From the NCBI GenBank assembly GCA_963804865.1, contig CAWDSH010000042.1, positions 558,001-622,000 of the forward strand: DNA of 64,000 nt, written 5' to 3'. The position numbers and the translations under genes were made by a program. Position 1 is the stretch's first letter. Each line of letters opens with the position of its first letter. Below, piece by piece: positions 8,938 through 16,675 of this stretch. This DNA is from CAVVEQ01 sp963804865 (GTDB taxonomy: Bacteria > Chloroflexota > Anaerolineae > Anaerolineales > Anaerolineaceae). The notes under the pieces were generated by a model, which saw only the letters and a list, made by a program, of their open reading frames with translations, did no database searches and was not told the DNA's origin.

Positions 8938-9240
8938 ATGAGCACGATATTTCAAATCCTACTCCGCCCGATCGTGACTGAAAAAACCAATTTTCAGTCG
9001 ACCAGCCTGCACCAGTACACCTTTGAAGTGGCATTGAATGCCACCCGCAAGCAGGTCAAGGAAGCCATCGAGCAAATTTACAAAGTTAATGTCTTGAATG
9101 TGAACATGATCAATGTGCCTGCGAAACAGAGCCGCCGGGGTCGCAGCCGTCGCATGGCGGTGCGCAATGCCGGTTACAAGAAGGCAATCATCACGCTCGC
9201 AGCCGAGGATCGACTTCCGATCTTTGAAGGGGTTGAATAA
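8938..9240 (+). CDS. rplW: 50S ribosomal protein L23
   Basis: L23 sits at the tunnel exit and docks trigger factor and SRP. The ATG at 8938 after AGGAGAGACAAT gives MSTIFQILLRPIVTEKT, the family start. The 100-residue product has YTFEVALNATRKQVKEAIE and the KVNVLNVN strand. Its stop overlaps the rplB start by one base, so the two are probably translationally coupled. Confidence 0.96.
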   Translation: MSTIFQILLRPIVTEKTNFQSTSLHQYTFEVALNATRKQVKEAIEQIYKVNVLNVNMINVPAKQSRRGRSRRMAVRNAGYKKAIITLAAEDRLPIFEGVE

Positions 9241-10067
9241 TGGCAATTAAAGTCTATAAACCCACCACTCCCGGCATGCGCGGGAGGACCGGTTACAGTT
9301 TCGAAGAGATCACCAAAAAACGCCCCGAGCGTTCCTTGATCACCATTCGCCGGGAATTTGCCGGTCGCGATGCCCAGGGTCATGTATCCGTGCGCCATCG
9401 CGGTGCAGGCAACCGCCAGTATCTTCGCGCTGTGGATTTCAAGCGCAAGAAATTGGGCATTCCCGCGCGCGTGAGTGCCATCGAATACGATCCCAACCGC
9501 ACTGCGCGGCTGGCACTGCTCACTTATGCTGATGGTGAGAAGAGCTATATCCTGGCTCCGATTGGCCTCAAGGTGGGTGATACCATCCTTGCTGGCAGTG
9601 AAGCTGAAATCCGCCCGGGGAATTCCCTGCCCATCTCCAATATTCCAGTCGGCACGATGGTTCATAATGTCGAACTTGAAGAAGGCAAGGGTGGTCAGAT
9701 GGTTCGCTCTGCTGGGACCTCTGCCCAGATCCTGGCGAAGGAAGGTGATTTTGCGCAGGTGCGTTTACCGTCCGGAGAAGTGCGCCTGGTTCGCCAGGTG
9801 TGTTATGCCACCATCGGGCAGGTTGGTAATATCGAACACAGTAATATTAAATTGGGCAAGGCAGGACGGAAGCGCCATATGGGTATCCGCCCAACCGTGC
9901 GCGGCACGGCAATGAGCCCGCGTGATCATCCGCACGGCGGTGGTGAAGGTCGCCAGCCTGCCGGTATGCCGGGACCGAAAAGCCCCTGGGGTAAGCCCAC
10001 CCGTGGCTATAAGACCCGCCGCAATAAGCAGTCCAATAAGTACATCGTGCGCCGGCGCAATGCCTAG
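9240..10067 (+). CDS. rplB: 50S ribosomal protein L2
   Basis: L2 is required for subunit joining and peptidyl transfer. At 275 residues it is of normal length. Motifs are GRDAQGHVSVRHRGAGN, the RSAGTSAQILAKEGDF block, and PRDHPHGGGEGR carrying the conserved histidine of the peptidyl-transferase region, followed by the usual basic C-terminal tail. Confidence 0.97.
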   Translation: MAIKVYKPTTPGMRGRTGYSFEEITKKRPERSLITIRREFAGRDAQGHVSVRHRGAGNRQYLRAVDFKRKKLGIPARVSAIEYDPNRTARLALLTYADGEKSYILAPIGLKVGDTILAGSEAEIRPGNSLPISNIPVGTMVHNVELEEGKGGQMVRSAGTSAQILAKEGDFAQVRLPSGEVRLVRQVCYATIGQVGNIEHSNIKLGKAGRKRHMGIRPTVRGTAMSPRDHPHGGGEGRQPAGMPGPKSPWGKPTRGYKTRRNKQSNKYIVRRRNA

Positions 10068-10116
10068 GCCGGATGTGCCAAATCGATAGCGAATAGCGAA
10101 AAGAAGGACGAGAGAT

Positions 10117-10407
10117 ATGTCAAGATCGCTGAAAAAGGGTCCATTCATAGACCCCAAACTTTTGAAGAAGATCGAATCCATGAACGAGAAGGGCGAGAAG
10201 AAGGTCATTCGAACCTGGAGTCGTGCCAGCACGATCTTCCCCCAGATGGTGGGGCATACCATCGCCGTGCATGATGGCCACCGCCATGTCCCGATCTATA
10301 TTACCGAGAACATGGTTGGCCACAAGCTGGGCGAATTTGCTCCCACCCGTCATTTCCGTGGACACCTTTCTGAGAGAGCAACCGCTGCAAAGGTGGAAGA
10401 GGCGTAA
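10117..10407 (+). CDS. rpsS: 30S ribosomal protein S19
   Basis: S19 binds the 30S head together with S13. The 96-residue sequence begins MSRSLKKGPFID and contains KKVIRTWSRASTIFPQMVGHT and GHKLGEFAPTRHFRGH, all hallmark segments. GGACGAGAG precedes the ATG, and rplV follows after three bases. Confidence 0.96.
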   Translation: MSRSLKKGPFIDPKLLKKIESMNEKGEKKVIRTWSRASTIFPQMVGHTIAVHDGHRHVPIYITENMVGHKLGEFAPTRHFRGHLSERATAAKVEEA

Positions 10408-10410
10408 ATC

Positions 10411-10752
10411 ATGGCTACCGATGTTCATGCAGAATTAAAAAATTGCTCCATTTCAGCTCAGAAGATGCGCCTGGTGGTTGATCTGGTCCGCGGCAAGAAC
10501 GCCGTGGAAGCGTTGAATGTTTTGAAATTCACCACCAAGACCGCTGCCCGTACGGTCGGAAAGCTGCTGCAATCCGCCGTTTCGAACGCTGAAGAGAATT
10601 TTGGGTTAAGCCGCGATAATCTTTATATTTACAAGATCACGGCAGATGAAGCCCCCACTCGCAAGTGGCGGCGTTTCGGCGCCCGCGGGCGTTTCAAGCC
10701 GCTATTGCGGCGTTCCTCCCATGTCAGCATTGTGCTGCGGGAGAAGGAATAA
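10411..10752 (+). CDS. rplV: 50S ribosomal protein L22
   Basis: L22 forms part of the exit tunnel wall. The 113 residues show the SAQKMRLVVDLVRGKNAVEA helix and the long beta-hairpin with RKWRRFGARGRFKPLLRRSSH. It starts three bases after rpsS, with the S19 C-terminal codons supplying the GGAAGAGG ribosome binding site. Confidence 0.96.
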   Translation: MATDVHAELKNCSISAQKMRLVVDLVRGKNAVEALNVLKFTTKTAARTVGKLLQSAVSNAEENFGLSRDNLYIYKITADEAPTRKWRRFGARGRFKPLLRRSSHVSIVLREKE

Positions 10753-10801
10753 CCGGGCGGAGGAAATCCTCTGATCCGATAGAGAGACACCAGGAGTTAA
10801 T

Positions 10802-11479
10802 ATGGGTCGAAAAGTTCATCCAATAGGATTTCGTCTGGGAATAAACCAACCTTGGGCAGGCCGTTGGTACGCTGAAGGCCTTGAATACACCAACCAGTTG
10901 CACCAGGATCTGGCCATTCGCGCGTTGATCCGCGGTAAAGCTGATAAAGCCGGTGTTTCGAAGGTGGAAGTGGAAAGATTTCCCGGCAAAGTCAAGGTGG
11001 TTGTTCATACCGCCAAACCCGGCATTCTCATCGGTCGCAAGGGTGATACGGTAAAGATCATTCGCCAGGATTTGGAAGTATTGACCGGCAAGAAGATCGA
11101 TCTGGAGATCAAAGAGATTAAATCCCCGGATTGTGATGCTTTCCTCGTGGCAAAAAATATTGCCGATCAGATTGAGAGACGTGTGAGTTACCGCCGCGCG
11201 ATGAAACGCGCTCTCCAGCAGGCGATCCGCCAGGGCGGTCAGGGGATCAAGATCGAAGTATCAGGCCGTTTATCCGGTGCGGAAATGGCACGCGAGGTAA
11301 AGATGCGTGATGGTCGTGTTCCGCTGCAGACGCTGCGGGCAAATATTGATTTTGCCCGGGCGGAAGCATTGACCACATACGGGCGCATTGGCGTCAAGGT
11401 GTGGATTTATTTGGGCGAAATTTTGCCGGGTGTGGAAGAAAAAGTTGAATCCACCGAAGGCGTTTACGTTAGTGAGTAA
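10802..11479 (+). CDS. rpsC: 30S ribosomal protein S3
   Basis: S3 forms the mRNA entry site. It begins MGRKVHPIGFRLGI and carries the KH domain GILIGRKGDTVKII (residues about 75-88) and the C-terminal SGRLSGAEMARE and ANIDFARAEALTTYGRIGVKVWI blocks. 225 residues is a normal length. CCAGGAGTTAAT precedes the ATG. Confidence 0.97.
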   Translation: MGRKVHPIGFRLGINQPWAGRWYAEGLEYTNQLHQDLAIRALIRGKADKAGVSKVEVERFPGKVKVVVHTAKPGILIGRKGDTVKIIRQDLEVLTGKKIDLEIKEIKSPDCDAFLVAKNIADQIERRVSYRRAMKRALQQAIRQGGQGIKIEVSGRLSGAEMAREVKMRDGRVPLQTLRANIDFARAEALTTYGRIGVKVWIYLGEILPGVEEKVESTEGVYVSE

Positions 11480-11525
11480 ATCAAAATCGGGATCGCTCCC
11501 GGTCTAGACGAAAGAGGTAGTTGCT

Positions 11526-11957
11526 ATGTTGATGCCGAAACGTGTTAAATGGCGCAAGCAGCAGCGCGGACGAATGCGCGGGAAAGCCCTGCGAGGCGCT
11601 GAATTGAATTTTGGTGATTACGGTCTTCAGGCGCTGGAACCTGGATGGGTTTCCGCCCGCCAGATCGAAGCTGGCCGCCGCACCATCGTTCATTCGATGA
11701 AACGCCATGGGAAAGTATGGATCAGGATTTTTCCCGATAAACCTTACACACACCGCCCTCCCGAGACCCGTATGGGTAAAGGAAAGGGTAACGTGGAATA
11801 CTACGTGGCTGTTGTCAAACCGGGCAGGATCATGTTCGAAGTGAGCGGTTTGGATCATGAGAGCGCAATCGAAGCGTTGCACCAGGCAGGTTATAAATTC
11901 TCAATTCGGACCAAAGTCGTATCACGGCACGAAGGGTCCACTGGAGAATTGCAATGA
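11526..11957 (+). CDS. rplP: 50S ribosomal protein L16
   Basis: L16 contacts A-site tRNA. It starts MLMPKRVKWRKQQRGRMRG and contains GDYGLQALEPGWVSARQIEA, the WIRIFPDKPYT block and GKGKGNVEYYVAVVKPG. The 143-residue length is normal. It overlaps rpmC by four bases (ATGA), indicating coupled translation. Confidence 0.97.
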   Translation: MLMPKRVKWRKQQRGRMRGKALRGAELNFGDYGLQALEPGWVSARQIEAGRRTIVHSMKRHGKVWIRIFPDKPYTHRPPETRMGKGKGNVEYYVAVVKPGRIMFEVSGLDHESAIEALHQAGYKFSIRTKVVSRHEGSTGELQ

Positions 11958-12166
11958 AAATTTCTGAGATCCGCTTGCTTTCAGTGGAAGAACTTAAAAC
12001 AAAGCTGCTCGATTCGCGGCAGGAATTGATGAATCTTAAATTCCAGGTGCTCACTGGTCAACAGACCGATACCAGCCAATTAAAAAAGAACCGCCGGTTG
12101 ATCGCAAAATACGAAACGGTGCTGCGTGAACACGAGCTTAATAAAACGCAGGAAGGTGAGAAATGA
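11954..12166 (+). CDS. rpmC: 50S ribosomal protein L29
   Basis: L29 is a small helical hairpin next to L23 at the tunnel exit. The 70-residue product has ELKTKLLDSRQELMNLKFQ and ends with a KNRRLIAKYETVLRE helix. It overlaps both rplP upstream and rpsQ downstream by four bases, so L16-L29-S17-L14 form one tightly coupled run. Confidence 0.95.
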   Translation: MKISEIRLLSVEELKTKLLDSRQELMNLKFQVLTGQQTDTSQLKKNRRLIAKYETVLREHELNKTQEGEK

Positions 12167-12588
12167 ACGAACGACGTCGATTGGTTGGTGTTGTCACCAG
12201 CAATAAGATGACAAATACCGTTGTTGTGGAGATTGGACGAACTTTCCGGCATCCACTTTATGGGAAAGTCGTCCATACCAGCAAACGCGTAAAAGCGCAT
12301 GATGAAAAAGCATGCATGATCGGCGATAAGGTACAGATCGTTGAAAGCCGCCCGATCTCACATGACAAGCGCTGGGTGGTCGAGAAGATCATCAGCAGCC
12401 AGGGTCTAAAAGCACAACCCATCGAGCTTGTGGATGAATCCAAGATCGAAGAGCCTGAAGTTATACAGGAAGAACCTGCTGCGGACGTTGAAGAAGTTAT
12501 CGTCGAGATTGAAGAAGCTGCAGCCGAGGTTGAAGAACCCAAAGCGAAAAAGAAGAAATCCAAGGGCAGCGAAGGAGAAGCGGAATGA
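12163..12588 (+). CDS. rpsQ: 30S ribosomal protein S17 with a long acidic tail
   Basis: S17 is a primary 16S rRNA binder. Residues 1-85 are a standard S17 (RRRLVGVVTSNKMTNTVVVE, RTFRHPLYGKVV, GDKVQIVESRPISHDKRW). Usual length is about 80-90 residues, but this one has 141: a tail of about 50 residues rich in E, V and A, closing with a short KAKKKKSKG patch. The tail is low-complexity and probably disordered. Its role cannot be read from sequence. The gene overlaps rpmC and rplN by four bases each. Confidence 0.95.
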   Translation: MNERRRLVGVVTSNKMTNTVVVEIGRTFRHPLYGKVVHTSKRVKAHDEKACMIGDKVQIVESRPISHDKRWVVEKIISSQGLKAQPIELVDESKIEEPEVIQEEPAADVEEVIVEIEEAAAEVEEPKAKKKKSKGSEGEAE

Positions 12589-12956
12589 TCCAGCAGGAAT
12601 CACGTATGAAAGTGGCGGATAACACTGGCGCCCGCGAGATCCTGGTGATCCATGTCATGGGCGGTTCCAGGCGGAGGTATGGACATGTCGGGGATGTCGT
12701 CGTCGGAACCGTGAAATCCGCTGCGCCGCAGGGTACTGTCAAAAAAAGCGAAATCGTTAAAGCGGTCATTATTCGCTGCGCCAAGGAATGGCGCCGTGAA
12801 GATGGTTCAAGAATCCGGTTTGATGATAATGCAGCCGTCATCCTGGATACCGACGGTCAAAATCCAAAGGGCACGCGCATTTTCGGCCCCGTTGCACGTG
12901 AATTGCGTGAAAAGGGCTTTATGAAAATCGTTTCGCTGGCTCCGGAAGTGATTTGA
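12585..12956 (+). CDS. rplN: 50S ribosomal protein L14
   Basis: L14 forms an intersubunit bridge. MIQQESRMKVADNTGAREI, GDVVVGTVKSAAPQG and the IFGPVARELREK C-terminal block are typical; 123 residues is the normal length. The start overlaps the rpsQ stop by four bases. Confidence 0.97.
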   Translation: MIQQESRMKVADNTGAREILVIHVMGGSRRRYGHVGDVVVGTVKSAAPQGTVKKSEIVKAVIIRCAKEWRREDGSRIRFDDNAAVILDTDGQNPKGTRIFGPVARELREKGFMKIVSLAPEVI

Positions 12957-12970
12957 GGAGGAGCAAAGCA

Positions 12971-13303
12971 ATGAAGTTAAAGATTCGTAAAGGCGATCTG
13001 GTCGAAGTGATCAGCGGACGGCTTGAGGACAAAGGCAAACGCGGTGAGGTCATCCGGATGATGCCCGATGATAACCGCCTGGTGATTCAAGGCATTAACA
13101 TGCGCACGAAACACCAGAAACAAATGCAGAGTCAGGGCCGTACCATCAATCCGGGCAAGGTTCGTTTTGAAGCCCCCATCAATATCTCCAACGTGATGGT
13201 GGTATGCAAGAAGTGTAACAAACCCACCCGGGTCGGCATTCAGCGGGAAGGCGATAAAGCACGCCGTATCTGCAAGGAATGCCAGGCGCTGATCGATGAA
13301 TAG
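12971..13303 (+). CDS. rplX: 50S ribosomal protein L24
   Basis: L24 initiates 50S assembly. The ATG at 12971 is chosen because GAGGAGGAG (12955-12963) stands just upstream and MKLKIRKGDLVEVISG is the family N-terminus (KOW motif); the earlier TTG at 12953 lies inside the rplN stop region. The 110-residue product keeps a C-terminal CKKC...CKEC pair, which can bind zinc. Confidence 0.95.
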   Translation: MKLKIRKGDLVEVISGRLEDKGKRGEVIRMMPDDNRLVIQGINMRTKHQKQMQSQGRTINPGKVRFEAPINISNVMVVCKKCNKPTRVGIQREGDKARRICKECQALIDE

Positions 13304-13319
13304 GCCGCTCTGGAGCTAG

Positions 13320-13865
13320 ATGATGAATAAATTGAAAGAACGCTATCAAAAAGAAGTAGTCCCAGGCTTGATGAAAGCACTGGAGATGAAAAACATGATG
13401 CAGGTCCCGCGCATCCAAAAAGTGGTCGTCAATATTGGCCTGGGAGAAGCACTGGATAATCCCAAGGCTCTGGATGCCGCTGCAGCTGACCTGGCAGCCA
13501 TCACCGGCCAAAAACCTGTGATCACCCAGGCGCGAAAAAGTATTGCGAATTTCAAACTTCGCGAAGGTCGTGCCATTGGCGCGATGGTCACACTGCGCGG
13601 CGATCGTATGTGGGATTTCCTGGACCGTTTATTGAATATTGTCCTGGCCCGCGTACGTGATTTTCGTGGTGTGAGTGTTGAGTCTTTCGACGGGCGAGGG
13701 AATTATACCCTTGGTCTGCGCGAGCAGATCATCTTCCCGGAGATTGAATACGATAAAGTTGATAAAGTCCGTGGGTTGGAAGTAACCATTGTAACAACCG
13801 CCCCGAACGATGATCAAGCAGCCAAGATGCTGCAATTGCTTGGAATGCCTTTCAGGAAGGGTTAA
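13320..13865 (+). CDS. rplE: 50S ribosomal protein L5
   Basis: L5 is part of the central protuberance with 5S rRNA. At 181 residues it is of normal length. Motifs include KLKERYQKEVVPGL, the PRIQKVVVNIGLGEA strand, KSIANFKLREGRAIGAMVTLRG and the GLREQIIFPEI block. GGAGCTAG precedes the ATG; a second in-frame ATG follows immediately at 13323. Confidence 0.96.
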   Translation: MMNKLKERYQKEVVPGLMKALEMKNMMQVPRIQKVVVNIGLGEALDNPKALDAAAADLAAITGQKPVITQARKSIANFKLREGRAIGAMVTLRGDRMWDFLDRLLNIVLARVRDFRGVSVESFDGRGNYTLGLREQIIFPEIEYDKVDKVRGLEVTIVTTAPNDDQAAKMLQLLGMPFRKG

Positions 13866-13866
13866 T

Positions 13867-14049
13867 ATGGCTTCAAAATGCATGGAATATCGAGAATTAC
13901 GGCGGAAATTTCCCATCCAGGTCCGCAATCGCTGCAAACGCTGTGGGCGCCCGCGTGGTTATATGCGTCGCTTTGGTCTGTGCCGCATTTGCTTCCGCGA
14001 ACTTGCGCTGCAAGGCGAAATTCCCGGCGTGACCAAGTCATCCTGGTAG
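13867..14049 (+). CDS. rpsN: 30S ribosomal protein S14, zinc-binding type Z
   Basis: S14 completes the 30S head. Starting at the ATG at 13867, one base after the rplE stop, it has 60 residues, the short zinc-binding form. The ribbon is CKRCGRPRGYMRRFGLCRIC (two CxxC pairs), followed by FRELALQGEIPGVTKSSW. The preceding L5 codons (AGGAAGGG) supply the ribosome binding site. Confidence 0.96.
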   Translation: MASKCMEYRELRRKFPIQVRNRCKRCGRPRGYMRRFGLCRICFRELALQGEIPGVTKSSW

Positions 14050-14069
14050 AGCTGATCCGGAGGTAGGAT

Positions 14070-14486
14070 ATGAGTGTTGTAAATGATCCAATTGCTGATA
14101 TGTTGACTCGCATCCGGAATGGCTTCCTGGCTGGCCAAACCGTTGTTGCGATGCCTAATTCCAAGATCAAGGCGGAGATCGCCCGGATCTTGAAAGAAGA
14201 AGGTTTTATTGATAGTTTTGAAGCCGTTGAAGGTGAAACACCCGGCAAGAGTTCATTACGCTTGAAGCTGAAATACGTGGGTGAGCGCCGCCAACGCAAA
14301 TCTGTGATTACCGGGCTGGTCCGGGTAAGTAAGCCTGGCCGCCGGGTCTATTCCCGCAAAATGGATATTCCCTGGGTACTTTCCGGGATGGGCATTTCCA
14401 TCCTCTCCACCCCCAAGGGCGTGATGACCGGTCAACGGGCACGCCAGCTGGGTGTGGGCGGTGAAATCCTTTGCAAGGTCTGGTAA
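14070..14486 (+). CDS. rpsH: 30S ribosomal protein S8
   Basis: S8 binds helix 21 of 16S rRNA and represses the spc operon in E. coli. The 138-residue product begins MSVVNDPIADMLTRIRNG and includes RVSKPGRRVY and the GISILSTPKGVMT C-terminal block. CGGAGGTAGG precedes the ATG by about four bases. Confidence 0.96.
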   Translation: MSVVNDPIADMLTRIRNGFLAGQTVVAMPNSKIKAEIARILKEEGFIDSFEAVEGETPGKSSLRLKLKYVGERRQRKSVITGLVRVSKPGRRVYSRKMDIPWVLSGMGISILSTPKGVMTGQRARQLGVGGEILCKVW

Positions 14487-14503
14487 TCGAGGAGGAAAGC
14501 AAA

Positions 14504-15058
14504 GTGTCCCGAATTGGTCGATTACCTGTCGCTATTCCCGCTGGTGTGGAAGTCAAAGTCAACGGCTCGGAGGTCCATGTTAAAGGACCCAAGGGCGAGT
14601 TGAAACGGACATTCTCACCAAGCGTGGATATCAAATATGAGAATGATCAGATCGTGGTAACTCGCGGCAGTGAATTGCCGACCGTCCGCGCTCTGCATGG
14701 CACCACCCGTGCTGTGATCCAAAACATGGTCACCGGTGTCAGCACCGGTTTCACCAAGGTGCTTGAAATCGATGGCGTGGGTTACCGCGCTGAAATGGAA
14801 GGCAATGATCTGATGCTGTATCTGGGTTTCTCGCACCCGGTAAAAATTGAACCCAAAAACGGCATTTCTTACGAAGTGGATACCAAAGCCAGGCAGGTAA
14901 AGGTGATGGGTTTCAACATCGAAGAAGTTGGTCAGATTGCTGCTGATATCCGTAAAATCCGCCCGCCTGAACCTTATAAGGGCAAAGGCATTCACTATCT
15001 GGGTGAGAGAATCCGCCGCAAACCCGGTAAATCTGCCAAGGCACAAGCAGCTGCGTAA
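14504..15058 (+). CDS. rplF: 50S ribosomal protein L6
   Basis: L6 lies near the factor-binding site. The GTG at 14504 gives VSRIGRLPVAIPAGVEV, the family start, with GAGGAGGAAAG directly upstream; a start at 14471 would overlap rpsH and add 11 unrelated residues. The 184-residue length fits. KGPKGEL, TGFTKVLEIDGVGYRAEM and the C-terminal RKIRPPEPYKGKGIHY motif are present. Confidence 0.96.
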   Translation: MSRIGRLPVAIPAGVEVKVNGSEVHVKGPKGELKRTFSPSVDIKYENDQIVVTRGSELPTVRALHGTTRAVIQNMVTGVSTGFTKVLEIDGVGYRAEMEGNDLMLYLGFSHPVKIEPKNGISYEVDTKARQVKVMGFNIEEVGQIAADIRKIRPPEPYKGKGIHYLGERIRRKPGKSAKAQAAA

Positions 15059-15068
15059 GTGAGGTATT

Positions 15069-15434
15069 ATGCCGAAGAACAATCGTAACGAAGCTAGGAT
15101 CCGGCGCCATGAACGCGTACGGAAATACATCTCAGGCACGCCTGAAAAACCCCGTCTGGCGGTTTTCCGCAGCCTTTCGGAAATCTACGCCCAGGTGATC
15201 GATGATTCCAAGGGTCTCACCCTGGTTTCAGCATCCAGCGTGGACCAGGAATTGCGTACCAAGATGAAGGGTAAAAAGAAATCAGAGCAGGCCCAGATGG
15301 TGGGCAAATCTGTAGCCGAACGTGCCAAGAAGAATGGCATCAAGAAAGTCGTATTTGACCGTGGTGGTTTTCGCTATATGGGTCGCGTAAAAGCCCTGGC
15401 AGAAGCCGCCCGCGAAGCCGGCTTGGAATTTTAG
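15069..15434 (+). CDS. rplR: 50S ribosomal protein L18
   Basis: L18 binds 5S rRNA with L5. It has 121 residues with the basic N-terminus EARIRRHERVRKYISGT, RLAVFRSLSEIYAQVIDD and the FDRGGFRYMGRVKALAEAAR C-terminal motif. GTGAGGT precedes the ATG. Confidence 0.96.
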   Translation: MPKNNRNEARIRRHERVRKYISGTPEKPRLAVFRSLSEIYAQVIDDSKGLTLVSASSVDQELRTKMKGKKKSEQAQMVGKSVAERAKKNGIKKVVFDRGGFRYMGRVKALAEAAREAGLEF

Positions 15435-15459
15435 GCAAATAAGAGCATAGATTGAGGTC

Positions 15460-15996
15460 ATGAATATGGAAAGAACTGAATATCAGCCATTGGAACAGGT
15501 TTTTGATGAACGCGTGATCGAGATCGCTCGCGTTGCCAAAGTGGTTAAAGGTGGCCGGCGTTTTCAATTTCGAGTCACCGTTGTGGCTGGCGATAATCAC
15601 GGCAAAGTCGGGATAGGCATTGGCAAGGCGAACGCTGTCCCGGACGCGATGCGCAAGGCAACCGAGCGCGCGCATAAATCTTTGCGCACGGTCACCACAT
15701 CCGGCACGACCATTCCGCATGAAGTGACTGCCCGCGTTGGTGGTGCAGTTGTACTTTTAAAACCAGCCTCACCCGGTACCGGCGTCATCGCTTCGAGCGG
15801 TGTGCGCGCTGTGCTGGAAGCGGTTGGCATTCGCGATATCCTCACCAAATCCCTGGGCAGTTCCAATCTTTTGAATGTGGTCAAGGCTACCTTCGACGCC
15901 CTGGAGCAGCTCAAATCTCCGGAAGAAGAAGCCATCCGCCGTGGCAAGACTGTCAAGGAAATGATGCCTTTCTGGGAACGGAGGAAGAATGCCTAA
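15460..15996 (+). CDS. rpsE: 30S ribosomal protein S5
   Basis: S5 contributes to decoding fidelity and mRNA unwinding. It contains the S5 RNA-binding fold with RVAKVVKGGRRFQFRV and GDNHGKVGIGIGKANAVPDA, then the GTGVIASSGVRAVLEAVGI block. At 178 residues it is slightly longer than E. coli S5. Start is 15460 or the in-frame ATG at 15466. It overlaps rpmD by eight bases. Confidence 0.96.
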   Translation: MNMERTEYQPLEQVFDERVIEIARVAKVVKGGRRFQFRVTVVAGDNHGKVGIGIGKANAVPDAMRKATERAHKSLRTVTTSGTTIPHEVTARVGGAVVLLKPASPGTGVIASSGVRAVLEAVGIRDILTKSLGSSNLLNVVKATFDALEQLKSPEEEAIRRGKTVKEMMPFWERRKNA

Positions 15997-16198
15997 GAAA
16001 AAAGCTGAAGCCAAGACCATCAGCGTCACCCTGGTCAAAAGCCCCATCGGCAATCCTGAACCGCAAAAACGGACAGTGAAGGCACTTGGACTTCGCCGAT
16101 TGCATCAGACGGTCATTCATAATGATAATCCCGCTGTACGTGGAATGCTGGCGAAGGTGATTCATCTTATCAAGATCGAAGAGCAGGTTGAGAAATGA
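15989..16198 (+). CDS. rpmD: 50S ribosomal protein L30
   Basis: L30 is a small two-strand, two-helix 50S protein. The 69-residue product has ISVTLVKSPIGNPEPQKRT and ALGLRRLHQTVIHNDNP, the family signature. It starts inside the 3' end of rpsE and overlaps rplO by four bases. Confidence 0.95.
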   Translation: MPKKKAEAKTISVTLVKSPIGNPEPQKRTVKALGLRRLHQTVIHNDNPAVRGMLAKVIHLIKIEEQVEK

Positions 16199-16650
16199 AA
16201 TTAAACGAATTAAAACCCAACAAGGGTGCCAAGAAAGACCGCAAGCGAAAAGGTATTGGCATCTCCGCCGGTCAGGGTAAAACGGGCGGACGCGGCACCA
16301 AAGGTCAGAACTCACGATCCGGTGAAACGGGTCACCTCTACCGCCAGGGCGGTAATTTGCCATTCTTCCGCCGGCTGCCGTTTATCCGGGGTGAAGGATT
16401 TACCCCGCCAAACCAGGTTCAATACAATGAAGTCAACCTGGATAAAATCGCAAAATTCCCGGCCAAATCAGAGATCACACCCGAGATGATGGCAAAGGAA
16501 GGCATGCTGCATAATCCCGCCAACCCCGTGGTTGTGCTTGGTAAAGGTGAGATCAAAACCGCTGTGACCCTCAAAGTTCATCGCATCAGCAAAACCGCCC
16601 GCGCGAAAATTGAAGCCGCCGGCGGCACCGTGGAATTGATCACGAAATAG
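16195..16650 (+). CDS. rplO: 50S ribosomal protein L15
   Basis: L15 is a late-assembly 50S protein. It begins MKLNELKPNKGAKKDRKRKG, followed by the glycine-rich SAGQGKTGGRGTKGQNSRSG arm and the C-terminal VTLKVHRISKTARAKIEAAGG block. 151 residues is normal. It is coupled to rpmD by an ATGA overlap and followed by secY after 25 bases. Confidence 0.96.
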   Translation: MKLNELKPNKGAKKDRKRKGIGISAGQGKTGGRGTKGQNSRSGETGHLYRQGGNLPFFRRLPFIRGEGFTPPNQVQYNEVNLDKIAKFPAKSEITPEMMAKEGMLHNPANPVVVLGKGEIKTAVTLKVHRISKTARAKIEAAGGTVELITK

Positions 16651-16675
16651 GAATCCTTTTCAAGGAGACTGAATC

